NCBI RefSeq assembly: GCF_036884655.1
Contig: NC_088345.1
Location: 21,418,501-21,482,500, forward strand
Reading direction: 5' to 3'
From: Musa acuminata AAA Group
Taxonomy: Eukaryota; Streptophyta; Magnoliopsida; Zingiberales; Musaceae
Length of the DNA stretch: 64,000 nt
Shown: positions 23,410-35,285 of the stretch, one piece after another
Layout of the letters: each line of letters begins with the position of its first letter
How positions within the stretch are numbered: position 1 is the first letter of the stretch
Made by a program: the position numbers and the translations under genes
Notes under the pieces: generated by a model
The model's input: the letters and a program-made list of their open reading frames with translations, nothing else
The model's database searches: none
Told to the model about the DNA's origin: nothing

Positions 23410-24188
23410 TGTTGAATCTCGAATTTTGATGATGAAACTAATTGATAGTGTTTATGATTTGATTTGCACTTTGAGTGACATAGGAAGCTTTGATCGGGGA
23501 GAGACAATTAAAGCAGGAAGAATCATGTTAGGCTAAAGTGGAACATGTCAAAAGATTAGATGTCGAGCCGGAGGATTAGTCGACGTATCAGTAGAAGGCT
23601 TTGGGCCATGGGTTCAGGCAACGGGCCAAGAAAAGCAAAAATTGAACCAAGGAAATCTGAGTTACGAAGGTCAACTGACCGATTAGACAATAGGCCGCAA
23701 AAGAGGATGATACATCGAAGAATCAAAAGAGACATCAATAAACCAATGACATGCTAGATAACATTTGATTTATCTTTATAATAATTATCTAAATTTAAGT
23801 ATGTTTTATGTGTAATTGGGTTAGAATTGGGCCAACTCAATTATGGATAAATTAGGCCCAAGTTTAGGCTATGTTGAGCTAAGTGAAAGGCCCAAATAGT
23901 AACCCAACAAGTGGAACCATCGATGGCATAATCTCCGAGATTATGTCAGGTGGTGATACTACCTAGACATAGTCTCCGAGATAGTGTCAAGTGGTGGTAC
24001 CAATAGTCTAGGCAGTGGTACTGCCCAAAGACAATCTCCCAAGTGATGGTAATGCCAAACTAGGTAGTGGTACCACCTAGTGTCAATGCTAGAGGTGATG
24101 GTACCACCCAACATAGGCGATGGTACTGCCAATACTATAAAAACTAGGGATGAGACACTTTTTGGCTCCAAGTTTGAATCCACCCAAC
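23410..24188 (+). mobile_element. 3' LTR of A, truncated
   Basis: Starts TGTTGAATCTCGAATTTTG, runs through GGTGGTACC-type repeats (23940-24130) to TTTGAATCCACCC, then breaks into minus-strand element B sequence before the TATA box. About 780 bp remain. The break point is uncertain by about 10 bp. Confidence 0.8.
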
Positions 24189-25165
24189 ACAAGCGATTGT
24201 CAACTTGACTTATCTCCCTTTTTCATCAACAAAAAGGATAAGTACAACTATCAGGTTTTAGATATATGAAAGCTTAGCAATTTAGCAAATTTTTCATCAC
24301 TTTAGAACATGCAAGCTAGTGAGTTCTTTCTTCTCTTCTGAGAAGTGCAGGCTAGCAATTTTTTGCTCCCTTTGTAATGTTTGAGCTAGCAATTTTTGCT
24401 TCCTTTGCAATGCGCAAGCTAGCAAGTTCTTTAAGAATGTGAAGTTTAGCAAAGTTTTTGCTTCTCTTGAGAGAGCAACTTTTTGCTTCTCCTTACAATC
24501 TAGCACCTTTTTGCTTCCTTTACTTCTCGTAAGACTTTCTCCTTTGAGATGTGCAAGCTCGTAAGTTTTGTCTTTCTTTACAAGCTAGTAATTTGTTTTT
24601 CTTGAGATAGCAAGATAGCAATTTTCTCTCCCCTTTTGTTGTTGTCAAAATAAAAAAAATGATACAATAGTATAAAATATTTTAATCATTACAAGGCATA
24701 CAAACCATAAATGCAAAGAAATCATGTCATGAAAGATATAATATCAAAGATCATGAAGGATTAAGTCATGAATACCAAAAAACATGATTTATTTTGATAA
24801 ATCTCCCTTTTAGTAAATAATAAAAGGAAACATTAGAAGATCAAAGATCTTGATTCATAAAAAAAATCTCAAGTATTAAATATCGAGAATTAAGATCATG
24901 ATATACATAAAGACATTCCTATAACAAAAAGAGTCATGAGAGAACACATAAAGCATCTCGATTCATGTATAATATATCTCAATTCATTATGAATCATAAA
25001 AAATTATAATTTTAAAAAATCAAGATCATGTTATAGATAAGACTCATTCAAATTCAAATCGTCAAATTATCAAAATGATTTTCAAGAGATTCATAAAAAA
25101 AGACAGATAGATTCATTAATCTCCCTTTTTTTTTATCAATGATTCAATTATATCATAAGATATAT

Positions 25166-25533
25166 TGTCACGACCCGGGTCTGATGAGCTAACTGGCCAA
25201 TAACTCTATTTTGGTCCTCAAAGGCGGACCAAAATGCTTAAGCGGGAGGTAATGTAGTACACTCATCAGGCCCTTATAAGCTAATCATACACATTCCCCA
25301 CTTCCGATGTGGGACTAATGGGATATTACACTCCACGCCATGATGAGTTCTTTGACTCCATCCACGGGTAGCCCTTTCCTACTCGAGCCCTCTCACCCTG
25401 CCCTAATGCTAGGTCGGCTCTGATACCAAATGTCACGACCCGAGTTTGATGAGCTAACTGTACACTCATCAGGCCCTTATAAGCTAATCATACATATTCC
25501 CCACTTCCAATGTGGGACTAATGGGATATTACA
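25166..25533 (-). mobile_element. TRIM retrotransposon, internally deleted
   Basis: TGTCACGACCC...GGGATATTACA ends with TATAT on both sides (25161-25165, 25534-25538). LTR-like 25166-25330, internal 25331-25430 and LTR 25431-25533. The internal part keeps the antisense PBS (GGCTCTGATACCAAA) but has lost its half with the polypurine tract. The right LTR lacks about 60 bp. TRIMs encode nothing and depend on other elements for movement. Confidence 0.88.
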
Positions 25534-26282
25534 TATATAAATCATAATTATAAAAGAGTCATATAAAAATCATGACATGAAAGATATTAATATGAAAGAT
25601 TAATTCGTAAATGATTCATCTTGATAAATCTCCTTTTTAGTAAATAACAAATAGAATCATAGGAGATAAAATAAGATATCTTGATTCACATAAAATAAAT
25701 CTTAAATTATTAATGTCAAGAATCAAGATTCATTTGGATAAATCTTCTGTTAGACAAATAAATCATATAAAAATTAAGAAAAATATTTCATATAAAATAT
25801 ATCTCAAGTCGTAAACATCGATAAATGATTTGATTGGATATATCATCTTATTATTAAAATGAATCATACTAAAAGAAATCCAAAATCATCATCAAAATAA
25901 TTTTTTAGAAAATTCAATAAAAGCAATGTAGATAGATTCCTATAAGATTAAAAATAGCTTAAGTTCTTTTAGTTCCAAATTTTGTGATTGATTTCATGCT
26001 CTAGTCTTTCATACAAAGACCATGCATCATCATTTATAATAAAAAAATAATATAGAAATAATCAAGATACACATTATTACTTCTTAAAACATACATAGAA
26101 TTAATCTTATTAGGTGAACAAGCATTAGATTTAAATCTAACATTTTGTTCCTTTATCATAAGACATACAATTTTCATGATCAAATTTTCTTTAATAATTT
26201 ATATATATATTTTTTAAACTAATTTAAAAATAACTCATGAAATGCATCAAGTCATTTCAAAGTAAAGTAAAAAAGATTTGTT

Positions 26283-27201
26283 TTAGTTGTTTACTTCATT
26301 GTCAAGAGTCATCAAAGCGAAGTTCACCACTTCATCTTCATCGGTTTCCTCCTTGTCTTCAAACGCACTCATTTTATCCTAAGTCACCTTGAGTGCTTTT
26401 TTATTCTTTGATAGTTTTTTTTTTTAAGTTTTTTTTATTAATAGTTTCATGTTTTATAAATTTTATAAATTTACTTGTGAGGAGTTCTATGTCATCATCA
26501 CTTGAGCTTTCGCTCGAGTGGTCTTTTTTTGTTCTAAGTGTCAAGTCCTTTCTATTCTTTGGAAGATTATTCTTAAATTTATCATGTTCATCATGTGCCT
26601 TGCACATCATTTTATATGTCATTAATGAACCAAAAGGTCTTCCAATGGAAAACTGTTTAAGTTCTTTGCTTTTGTATAATCCAAATTTTTAGGAAGAGAA
26701 TATAAAACTTTATTTATAAGTTTAAGATATTTATAAATTTTTATCAAGTACTTTTAAACTATTGATGACATCCGTAAAATGGGTGTACATGTCAATAATA
26801 GTTTCACTTGGCTTCATTTGAAACAATTCAAAATCATACATCAAAAGATTAATTTTTGAATATTTAACTTTACCAGTGCCTTCGTGTATGGTTTCTAAGT
26901 GTATCTCAAATCTCATAAGCCATTTCACAAATAAAAACTCGATTGAATTTATTTTTATCTAAGATGCAAAATAAAGAATTTATAGCTTTTACATTTAAAG
27001 AAAAAATTTTCTTCTACAAATCATTCCATTTGTCCATTGGATTAGAAGTTTTTGAAAACTATTTTTAATGATATTCTATAAATCAAGGTTCAATGAAAGT
27101 AATAAAACTCTCATCCGAGTTTTCTAATAAGTGTAGTCCGTTCCATTGAACGTAGGAGGATGAATGACAGAGTGACCCTCTCGAAAGCCAAAAAGAGACA
27201 T
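26283..27201 (-). pseudogene. Copia gag of B, heavily broken
   Basis: Starts at ATG 27201 (MSLFGFREGHSVIHPP), close to the gag starts of C, D and E. Recognisable blocks are THEGTGKVKYSKINLLMYDFELFQMKPSETI (26790-26880), MTYKMMCKAHDEHD (about 26610) and SSESSSDDDIELL (about 26500). The end reads EETDEDEVVNFALMTLDNEV. Many stops and shifts, no zinc knuckle. Confidence 0.75.
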
Positions 27202-27238
27202 TTCTCTTATGTGGTAAACCAAACGGGAAAAAAATGTG

Positions 27239-27250
27239 GCTCTGATACTA
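27239..27250 (-). other. Primer-binding site of B
   Basis: Plus-strand GCTCTGATACTA, two bases left of the LTR at 27253. The minus strand reads TAGTATCAGAGC. Confidence 0.8.
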
Positions 27251-27771
27251 ACTGTTAGGACTAAGTTGGTACTAAGAGGGGGTAAATTAGTGCTTTCGTA
27301 AAATTACATTGGTTTTGAAAACTTCGTACGATGAAAATCAATATTGGAAAGATGCTCGACTTGAAAGCGTGTTCGAAGATAGTGAAAGTAATAAGCAAGT
27401 AAATCAGTTTGCATTATAAATGAAAAGAATGAAAGAAATGCAAACCAAGTTTTATGGTGGTTCGATCGTCGTGACCTATATCCGCTCTCGATTTCTCTTC
27501 ACTCGAGGCCATCAGCTTCCACTAATGGTCTTCCTTCAATGGGCGAGGACCAATTATCCTTATAGCTCTATTCTCCTTTTGATAAGCTCAGGAGAGAACC
27601 TTTACAACTCTCTCTTTTAAACCTAGACCTTACTTTCTCCTTTCAGAAGAACTTTCTAAATACTAGGAAGGAGTGACAATACTCTTCAAGAGAGATTATA
27701 ATTCTTTTTCACAAGGATCCTTTCCCCTTTTCAATTCACTTTTTTGCACCTCTATGTAAAAATAGCTGGGG

Positions 27772-27779
27772 TATTTATA
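27772..27779 (-). promoter_or_regulatory. TATA box of B/C LTR
   Basis: GGGGTATTTATAGACCCC on the plus strand. Confidence 0.6.
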
Positions 27780-28754
27780 GACCCCAAATGGCTTTAAAAT
27801 TAGAGCTAAAAAAGGTTTCATCTTAGGTTTCCTGAGTCCTAGCGGTACCACCGCTTGTGCTAGGTAGTAGTAGTACTACCTGTAGCACTGACACTAGGCA
27901 GTACCATTACCCAATCTGGTAGTACCACCACTTGACATACTTTAGGAGACTGTGTTTGGGCGGTACCATCGCCGAGACTAGTAGTACCACCACTTGACAC
28001 TAAGCGATACCACTGCTTAACATAGTCTCAGAGATTGTATCTTGGAGACTGTCACGCCCCTCAAAATATCGACAATATTTAAAATTTTCATCACAACTAA
28101 TCCAGGATCCAAACACACATTTGAGGTCACTAAGAAACATTCAGATCAAAATTTCACCTCTATAGTCTACAAATTCATAACACTGTGCAGTTCATAAACA
28201 TACCACACATCACTCGATAATTCAAACAATCTGAACTCAACTCATCAAAATAATAACCACCACATAATTTCACAAGTGGGGAAGTCTATGCAGTCACCAA
28301 ACCAACGATTACCATAAGTTCATATCATTACATGAATTTAACTTAACATTTCAAAATCCTAAACATGAGGGATCCTTTAACTTACACAAAATCCACAGGT
28401 TTAGATTCATCGTCAACATTTCATTAGATGCAGAGTGGCTTATACAACAAATACATATATGCTAACAAAGATCTGCCCAAAATCTTCTAATTTTCCACTG
28501 CCTCAGCCCAATCTTAACATTTAAGCAAGCGATACGCTATCTTGAAAAATTTATCAACAAACGGGGTGAGCATAAAGAGCTCAGCAAGTGACTAACATAT
28601 CAATATCAAAGTAGGACAAATTCCAAAGAGATAAAGTTTCAGAATACGAGGCAGAATATACGAATTCGTGGACATAATATCATTAGGTGCAGAATCACAA
28701 TTATCCTTTCAATCATACATATTTGGTTCATAACATATGGGGCATAAAGTAATT

Positions 28755-28928
28755 GGAGCATATCAGAAATGAATGAAACATTTTGGAGCATAACAATAAC
28801 AAATGAAACATATCAGAGCTTATCAATGGCATATGAAATGTTCCGGAGCATATCAATGGCGTGTGGAACATTTCGAAGCATATCAACAATGAATGAAACA
28901 TTTCGGAGCTTATCAATATCACATACCA
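28755..28928 (-). repeat. 30-bp LTR repeat (GGAGCATATCAATGGC...)
   Basis: About six diverged units around GGAGCATATCAATGGC and GAAACATTTC. The same array lies at 35992-36165 in the other LTR. The period is a multiple of three, which leaves a periodic frame (MFHxxLIC) open on the LTR sense strand. Confidence 0.85.
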
Positions 28929-29099
28929 AACAGAAGCTCAAACGTCATCTTTGACGTTGCATTCATATCATTCTTATCCAAAGCATGTACAAAAATACAT
29001 AACCAAAGCTCTGGATATCATATCAAACATACAGAAGGTGTAGTGGGATCTCAATCAGAATGTGATTCATTCATTTCTGAATGACCACCTGACAAAAGT

Positions 29100-29115
29100 C
29101 TCCCACGTCTGGGAG
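29100..29115 (-). promoter_or_regulatory. Palindromic CACGT-containing site in gypsy LTR
   Basis: CTCCCACGTCTGGGAG, six-base arms around CGTC. It also occurs at 36337-36352 and, in the older solo LTR, at 13059-13074, with a further CCCACGTCT or similar 15-20 bp on. A role in transcription is inference. Confidence 0.45.
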
Positions 29116-29181
29116 CTCCATCCACCCACGTCTAGGTGAAGCCAGAGGGGACCGGCAGAGCATCGCAGGCTCTAAGCACAT

Positions 29182-29316
29182 ACCCTTTACCATTTCTGGC
29201 AAAGGGCCAGAATAACACCATTTATCATTTCTGGCAAAGGTCTAGAATAACACCCTTTACCATTTCTGGCAAAGGTCCAGAATAACACCCTTTACCATTT
29301 CTGGCAAAGGTCTAGA
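29182..29316 (-). repeat. 35-bp LTR repeat, four units
   Basis: CCCTTTACCATTTCTGGCAA units start at 29183, 29218, 29253 and 29288. The partner LTR has two units (36420, 36455). Confidence 0.93.
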
Positions 29317-30680
29317 CAATCCCACAACACAAGAGTACAAGAGGGCAGTTTTAACAATAAGTAGCATATATCGGAAGCACACGCGGAACAACAAGGCGTA
29401 CATGTGCCTTTTCGAGATAATACGATGCAAGGAACAAATCTCTCACAAATGTATTCAGATTTGGAATGAAATGAAAGCAAGAGTATACAGGATTCCAAGC
29501 AATCATATTTAGCTCAATTCAAATAAGAAGGTTAGATAAATTCAATATCGAAAAGGAATAGAACAGAATACGCGAAATCGACCAAAGTTCGATTTTTGAC
29601 AGAATTCAAGTGGCACGTCGGACAAATACTTCAGAATATCAATTATGCTCCAATACCCATAAGAAAGCTATGGTCGAACCATATATCAATCTATATTCTG
29701 ATGGAACAAATTTCATATGAAACAGGGTTCCCAACACGGAGTTACCTTTGATTTGGTAACACAAGGTCAAAAACACAATCATTGTTTTGCAGAATTTATA
29801 GGGTCGGATTCAACAGATAATAGGGTAGGCATTTGAATTCCAAAATTTTCAAACTATATGTCAAAAGAAAGATTTTCAAGTCTAAAATAAAATTAGTTTG
29901 GTACAAATCAGAATTTCCAACAGGGAGTTATAGGCATTTTAGTATCGAAAGGTCAGAAATCTTGAACCCTATTTTACAACGTCTATAGGCTCATTTGAAA
30001 CAGATGTTTGGGTAACTATTCGGTGTTAAAAATCTACAAAATCAGTGTCAAAAGAAAGATATAAGAGTGTAATTTGAAACAAAATAGATTCTGCCTGAGT
30101 CCACATTTTGTACTAAAAATTATAGCCGAAACAGTGTATAGGGGTCAGTTTACCGAAAAAATTTCAGATCCTTGGTTTTATGTCCAAAGAGAGAAATATC
30201 AGATTCTAAGCATAAATCTTTCAGAATCAATATAGGAACATAGACTAATACTTCTGTAGGATGGGGTTAGAACACTTTGAGAATTTTGACCCTAAGTGAA
30301 AGGATTTGGGCAAGAACCCTTAAAGCCCCATTTTTTTTTTCTTCTTCTTCTTCTTCTTCTCCTTCTTCTTCTTCTTCTTTCTTTCTTTCCCTGATCATCC
30401 ATGCAGCTGCCTTCTCTGCTTCCTTAAGAACGAAGGCAGAGAGGCTTAAATGGTGGAATTTGTCATTTTGTATATTTTGTGATTTAGTCCTTGTATTTAT
30501 TATATTTTCGATTAGGTCCTCAAGGTTTACATATAGGTCCTCAGATTTTTCTTTAACAAATCCTCCAACTCTTTTGAATAAGTCCTCAGATTCATACTTT
30601 GAAATTTTATCAAACTTAAAATAGATACTTACATTACAATTAGAAACTTATACGAAAATTCAGAAATGAGGGATGTTACA

Positions 30681-30693
30681 CTCTCCCCCTCTT
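30681..30693 (-). other. Polypurine tract of the gypsy element
   Basis: Plus-strand CTCTCCCCCTCTT directly abuts the 3' LTR. The minus strand reads AAGAGGGGGAGAG, the plus-strand DNA primer site. Confidence 0.9.
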
Positions 30694-30703
30694 AAAGAAA
30701 AAT

Positions 30704-32275
30704 TTAGTCCTCTAAATTTATCATACCTCTATCGATGAAAAGATGGGGATAGACCTTTTTCATTTCCTCCTCTATCTCTCAAGTTGTTTCCTCTCCAGAA
30801 TGATATCTCCAAATTACTTTCACTAGAGTGATGACCCGATTCCTTAGGATCTTTTCCTTCTTATCAACAATTTGAGTGGGCTCTTCCACATATGATAAAT
30901 CTTTATCAATCTCCATCCGCTCATACTCAATGATGTGAGAAGGGTCATATATATACTTTCTAATCATCGAAACATGGAATATATTATGGACATGGCTCAA
31001 TGCTGGTGGCAAGGCAATCCTGTAAGCAACAGAACCAACCCTCTCAAGAACCTCAAAAGGTCCAATAAATCTTGGGCTTAACTTTCCTTTCTTCCCAAAC
31101 CTTATAATGCCTTTGGAAGGGGAAACCTTTAAGAATACAAAATCTCCGATTTCAAACTCAATATCTCGCCTTCTATTGTAAGCATAACTCTTTTGACGAC
31201 TCTGAGCAGTTTTTAACCTTTTCCTTATAACTTGAATTTTCTCGGTAGTTTCTTGTACCTTGTCCGGTGCTAACAGCTTTCTATCACCAACTTCCTCCCA
31301 ACATATAGGTGTTATGCACTTTCGCCCATATAAAGCTTCTTAAGGAGCCATCTGAATACTTGAATGATAACTATTATTATAAGTGAACTCAATAAGTGAA
31401 ATATCCTTATCCCATTCACCTTTCCAATCCATAGCATAGGCTCTAAGCAAATCCTCAAGTGTTTGAATTGTTCTTTCTGACTGACCATCAGTCTGAGGAT
31501 GATATGCAGTACTAAACTTGACTTTAGTGCCCATAGATTCCTGTAATCTTCTCCAGAATCTAGAGAGAAATCTAGATTCTCTATCAGAGATGATCTCCTT
31601 TGGAATACCATGAAGTATTACTATTTCATTAATATATAAATCTGCAAGTCTATCAAGCGAATAAGCCATATTAATCGGTAGGAAGTGTGCAGATTTTGTT
31701 AACCTATCAATGATAACCCAAATAGCATCATGCTTTCTAGAGGTTCTGGGTAGTCCTGAAACAAAATCCATAGTAATACATTCTCATTTCCATTCAGGAA
31801 TATCTAAAGGTTGCAACAACCCTCCAGATCTTTGGTGTTTTACTTTGATTTGCTGACAAGTCAAACATTTTAAAACATACATTGCAATTTCCTTCTTCAT
31901 GCCTTCCCACCAATAATGACTTTGAAGATCTCTATACATCTTAGTGCTCCCAGGATGTATGGTGTACTTTGAAGTATGACTTTCCTTTAGGATTTGATTC
32001 TTGATATCTGGTTCATTTGGTACACATACTCTCTCCCCAAATCTCAATAAGCCATCCTTTGAAACTTGAAATTGTGGCTTCAATTCCTTTTCTACTTCAT
32101 TCCTCAAGTAGATTAAATGTGGATCTCGTAATTGTTCTTCCTTAATTTGTTGAATAAGATCAGATTGCACTTGAATGGAGGCCATCAATATCATCGAGTC
32201 TTGCTCTTTCCTCAAAGCTTTCAAATCAAAATTTTCTTCTAATAACTTCCATTGCTTCACGACCAGACTAGCCAT
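30704..32275 (-). pseudogene. Gypsy integrase with chromodomain
   Basis: The 3' part of pol, in one frame with RT. Zinc-binding module: SHTSKYTIHPG...CLTCQQIK. Catalytic core: TMDFVSGLPR (Asp), IISDRESRF (Asp) and HPQTDGQSE (Glu, exactly 35 residues after the second Asp). C-terminal [10 protein letters not shown] and [20 protein letters not shown] are followed by a chromodomain ([22 protein letters not shown], then stop, then EIEEEMKKVYPHLF). Chromodomains guide insertion to marked heterochromatin. In-frame stops lie after PEWK (Trp in relatives), after QMAP and after EETT (Trp). The natural stop is TAA at 30704-30706, just before the polypurine tract. Confidence 0.93.
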
Positions 32276-33601
32276 ATAACTTGTAGATTTTCTACTAAGT
32301 GCATCAGCTACAACATTGGCTTTGCCCGGGTGATAACGGATGGCACAATCATAATCCTTCAGAAGTTCTATCCATCTTCGCTACCTCATGTTTAACTCTT
32401 TCTGAGTGAAAATATATTTTAAACTCTTGTGATCAGTACAGATTTCAAACTGTCGACCATACAAATAATGTCTCCAAATCTTTAGAGCAAAAATAATTGC
32501 TGCTAATTCCAAATCATGAGTTGGATAATTCAATTCATAACCTTTAAGTTGCCTAGAAGCATAAGCAGTTACTCTCCCTTCCTACATTAAAACACATCCT
32601 AGGCCCTTTCTTGAAGCATCAGTATAAACTACAAATCCCTCACTACCACTTGGAATAGTGAGAATAGGGGCACTAGTCAATCTTCTTTTTAACTCTTGAA
32701 AACTTTGCTCACAATCATCACCCTATACAAATTTCATATTCTTCTTAGTGAGTTTGGTGAGAGGTTGAGCGATTCGAGAAAATCCCTCCACAAATCTCCT
32801 GTAATAACCTGTCATCCCCAAGAAGCTTCTAACTTCCGTTACATTTGTTTGTACTTCCCATTCAACTACAACTTCTATTTTTCTTGGATCAACAGATATA
32901 CCCTTCCCTGAAATCACATGGCCTAAGAAAGCAACTTCATTCAACCAAAATTCACATTTACTGAACTTTGCATACAACTTCTTTTCTCTTAGTATGGACA
33001 ATACATTTCTTAAGTGTTCCTCATGCTCTTGATTACTCCTTGAATACACCAATATGTCATCAATAAATATAATTACATAGATATCCAAGAGCGGTTGAAA
33101 TATCCTATTCATTAGTTCCATAAAAGCTGCAGGGGCATTTGTCAAACCAAATGGCATCACCAAGAATTCATAATGACCATATCGAGTTCTGAAAGCTGTT
33201 TTTGAAATATCCTCCTCCTTGATCTTCAACTGATAGTAACCTGACCTCAAGTCAATCTTAGAGAATACTTGTGCAGCCTGCAGTTGATCAAACAAATCAT
33301 CAATTCTAGGTATGGGATACTTGTTTTTGATGGTCACCTGATTCAACTATCTATAATCAATACAAAGCCTCAATGTTCCATCCTTCTTCTTCACTAATAG
33401 TACCGGAGCACCCCATGGGGATACACTAGGTCGTATGAAACCCTTATCTAATAATTCATGTATTTGCTTCTTTAATTCCTCTAGCTCGAGTGGTGCCATT
33501 CTGTAGGGAGGCTTAGATATTGGGGTTGTACTGGAGACCAGATCAATAGCAAATTCACCCTATAATTTCATCTGGAAATTATAATTTCATCAATAGCAAA
33601 T
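32276..33601 (-). pseudogene. Gypsy reverse transcriptase-RNase H
   Basis: RT blocks in order: [70 protein letters not shown], the catalytic FIDDILVYS (about 33043-33069), [10 protein letters not shown] and [12 protein letters not shown]. RNase [41 protein letters not shown]. Stops: TAG after DYR, after KFV, after CVLM and after LNMR. Each sits where relatives have Gln or Trp, so single transitions explain them. Phase differs from gag-protease. A short tandem duplication (ATCAATAGCAAAT near 33542 and 33588) marks the shift. Confidence 0.92.
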
Positions 33602-33680
33602 CTAGAGGTAAACCAGGCAAGTCATCTGGAAATACATCAGGGAATTCTTTGACCACTAAAATTTCATCTAGGTGGGTTTC

Positions 33681-35165
33681 CTAATTTGAATGCTCCTTTA
33701 CACACACCATATAACAAAAACAATCTTTCTGCATAAGACGATAAGCTTGAAGTGCTGATATCAAGCAAGGAGGCAAATCATGCCTAATGCCCTCAAAGAA
33801 AAATATAGGCTGATCTGGTATGCAGAAAGTAATTATTTTCTTGTAACAATCAATACTAGCGTGATGAGAAGATAACCAATCCATGCCAAGTATAATATCA
33901 AAACCATGGATCTCTAGGAGAATCAAATCAGCAAAGAGTTCGTGTTCTCCAATAGAGATCAAACAAGATGGGTAAACCAAGTTTGTTGCCAATGCATCTC
34001 CAACAGCAGTTGTTACATATAACATATAATCCAGGGGTCTAGGTAGAATATCCAAGTGACAAGCAAAGTATTGTGAAACAAAAGATAAGTTGGAGCTAGG
34101 ATCAAACAAAACTTTTGCATTTCTTTTAGAAACATGAAGAATACCTTCCACCACTGATTTAGAAGCTTTAGAATCTTGTTCAGTGATAGCGTACACTCTA
34201 GCATAGGCTGAGGGTCTAGGAGATAGTGACTCTTTCTTCTTCCTCAGAGGGCAATCTTTTATTTGATGATCCAACTTTCCACAAACAAAACAGGCTCCAG
34301 TCACCCGAAAACACTGACTTGTTTCATGATTTAATCCACATCTTGCACATGACTGAGTCCTCCGCAGTGGTTTCCATTTCTCAAATCCAGATGTCTTAAA
34401 CCTCTTGTTATTAGCTTCATATTCATTTTCTCTCATGCTTTTGCTAGTAAATTTGTCCTTTTTGTTCTTGCCAATGATTCCTTGAATTTCCTCCATGTCT
34501 CTTTCAATTTTCAAAGCTCTTTCTACCGTATCTGCATATGTTTGTAGTTTTAAAGTTGACATTCGGCTTCTTATTGCTGGCCGTAATCCCCTTTCAAACC
34601 TTCTTGCTTTTCTAGATTCATCATCAGTCATATGTGTGGCAAACCTGGAGAGCTCAGTGAATTTAGATTCATACTTTGTAACCGTCATACTTCCCTGGAT
34701 AAGATTCAAGAACTCCAATTCTTTTTGCTCTCTCATACAATCTGGAAAATATTTATCGTTAAACTTTTCTTGGAATAACTTCCATGTCATTGGCTCATGT
34801 TTGATTTCAGACATCCTCTTAATCATTCTCCACCAGTGTTCAGCTTCTCCTTCCAGCATAAAGGTGGCAAGAAAAACCTTTCGATCATTAGGGTAATTTA
34901 AAGCATCAAATATTTTCTCTATCTACATCATCCATTGTTCTGCCACCATTGGATCAGACTCACCACTAAAACTGGGAGGACTAAGCTTCTTAAACTGTTC
35001 AATTCCCAACCCCGTCTGGTTTGATGTCCCTGTTCCATCATTTCTTCCTTGTAGGACAGGTTGTTGTTGTTGTTGCATCACTTGTGCCATAGTCTCCAAA
35101 GTCCGCATGATACCACTCAATTGATCAGCAGTAGATGCAACAGGAGAACCAGATGATCTCGTCAT
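33681..35165 (-). pseudogene. Gypsy gag-protease
   Basis: ATG at 35165 (MTRSSGSPVAST), about 105 bp after the PBS. The N-terminal part has a Gln run (MQQQQQP) and LSPPSFSGESDPMVAEQW, then TAG at 34923-34925, then 392 open codons. Retrotrans-gag: EGEAEHWWRMIK, KYFPDCMREQKELEFLNLIQG. Zinc modules: CARCGLNHETSQC and CFVCGKLDHQIKDC (the second a standard CX2CX4HX4C). Protease: KVLFDPSSNLSFVS, where the usual D-x-G reads D-P-S, so the active site looks altered, then FDIILGMDWLSSHHASIDC. It ends at TAG after KEHSN. Beyond that, coding similarity continues (EFPDVFPDDLPGL) before the frameshift to RT. Confidence 0.92.
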
Positions 35166-35269
35166 CCTTGCTTCCTAAAACATCAAAAGAACATTTTCTT
35201 TGATCAATCTCTAAATGATAGTCAATAAACCTAAAAAAAAAAGAATATTCTTAGTGATTCTCAAATCAT

Positions 35270-35281
35270 GCTCTGATACCA
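35270..35281 (-). other. Primer-binding site of the gypsy element
   Basis: Plus-strand GCTCTGATACCA, four bases left of the LTR. The minus strand reads TGGTATCAGAGC, a perfect tRNA-iMet 3' complement. Confidence 0.92.
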
Positions 35282-35285
35282 CCTC

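Larger units (their letters stand above)
4435..24188 (+). mobile_element. Sirevirus A, split by nested element N
   Basis: Composite of a 5' LTR scrap (4435-4738), gag (4739-5629), non-coding DNA with one pol scrap (5630-7160), the nested element N (7161-22263), the rest of the non-coding DNA (22264-23409) and a truncated 3' LTR (23410 to about 24188). Continuity across N is supported by element E, where TTTGGTATCATG is followed directly by ATCAATATG (about 61992-62012). Here TTTGATATCATG precedes N and ATCAAAATG follows it. A lacks its first LTR end, PBS and most of pol. Confidence 0.75.
24189..27252 (-). mobile_element. Sirevirus internal domain B
   Basis: Minus-strand interior without its own left LTR. 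From the right: PBS (27239-27250), gag (27201 down to 26283), then AT-rich filler to 24189. The filler holds reverse GCTAGCTTGCA-type words (24310-24600) and reverse polypurine motifs at 24212-24239 and 24625-24650. A TRIM sits inside at 25166-25533. No pol domain is recognisable. Confidence 0.8.
28050..30680 (-). mobile_element. 3' LTR of the gypsy element
   Basis: Plus-strand TGTCACGCCCCTC...GAGGGATGTTACA, 2631 bp. Contains a 30-bp repeat (28755-28928), the CTCCCACGTCTGGGAG palindrome (29100-29115), four 35-bp units (29182-29316) and a TTC/CTT run (30331-30389). It differs from the 5' LTR by only about five substitutions in the first 350 bp. Confidence 0.95.

Noticed and set aside
28728..28922. 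Periodic peptide frame MFHxxLIC in gypsy LTR
   Set aside because: A 30-bp repeat is divisible by three, so an open periodic frame is expected by chance. It is absent in the related solo LTR.
30277..30624. 115-codon Ser/Phe-rich frame in gypsy LTR (also 37434-37793)
   Set aside because: Antisense to the LTR and driven by a CTT/TTC run. Duplicated only because both LTRs are copies.
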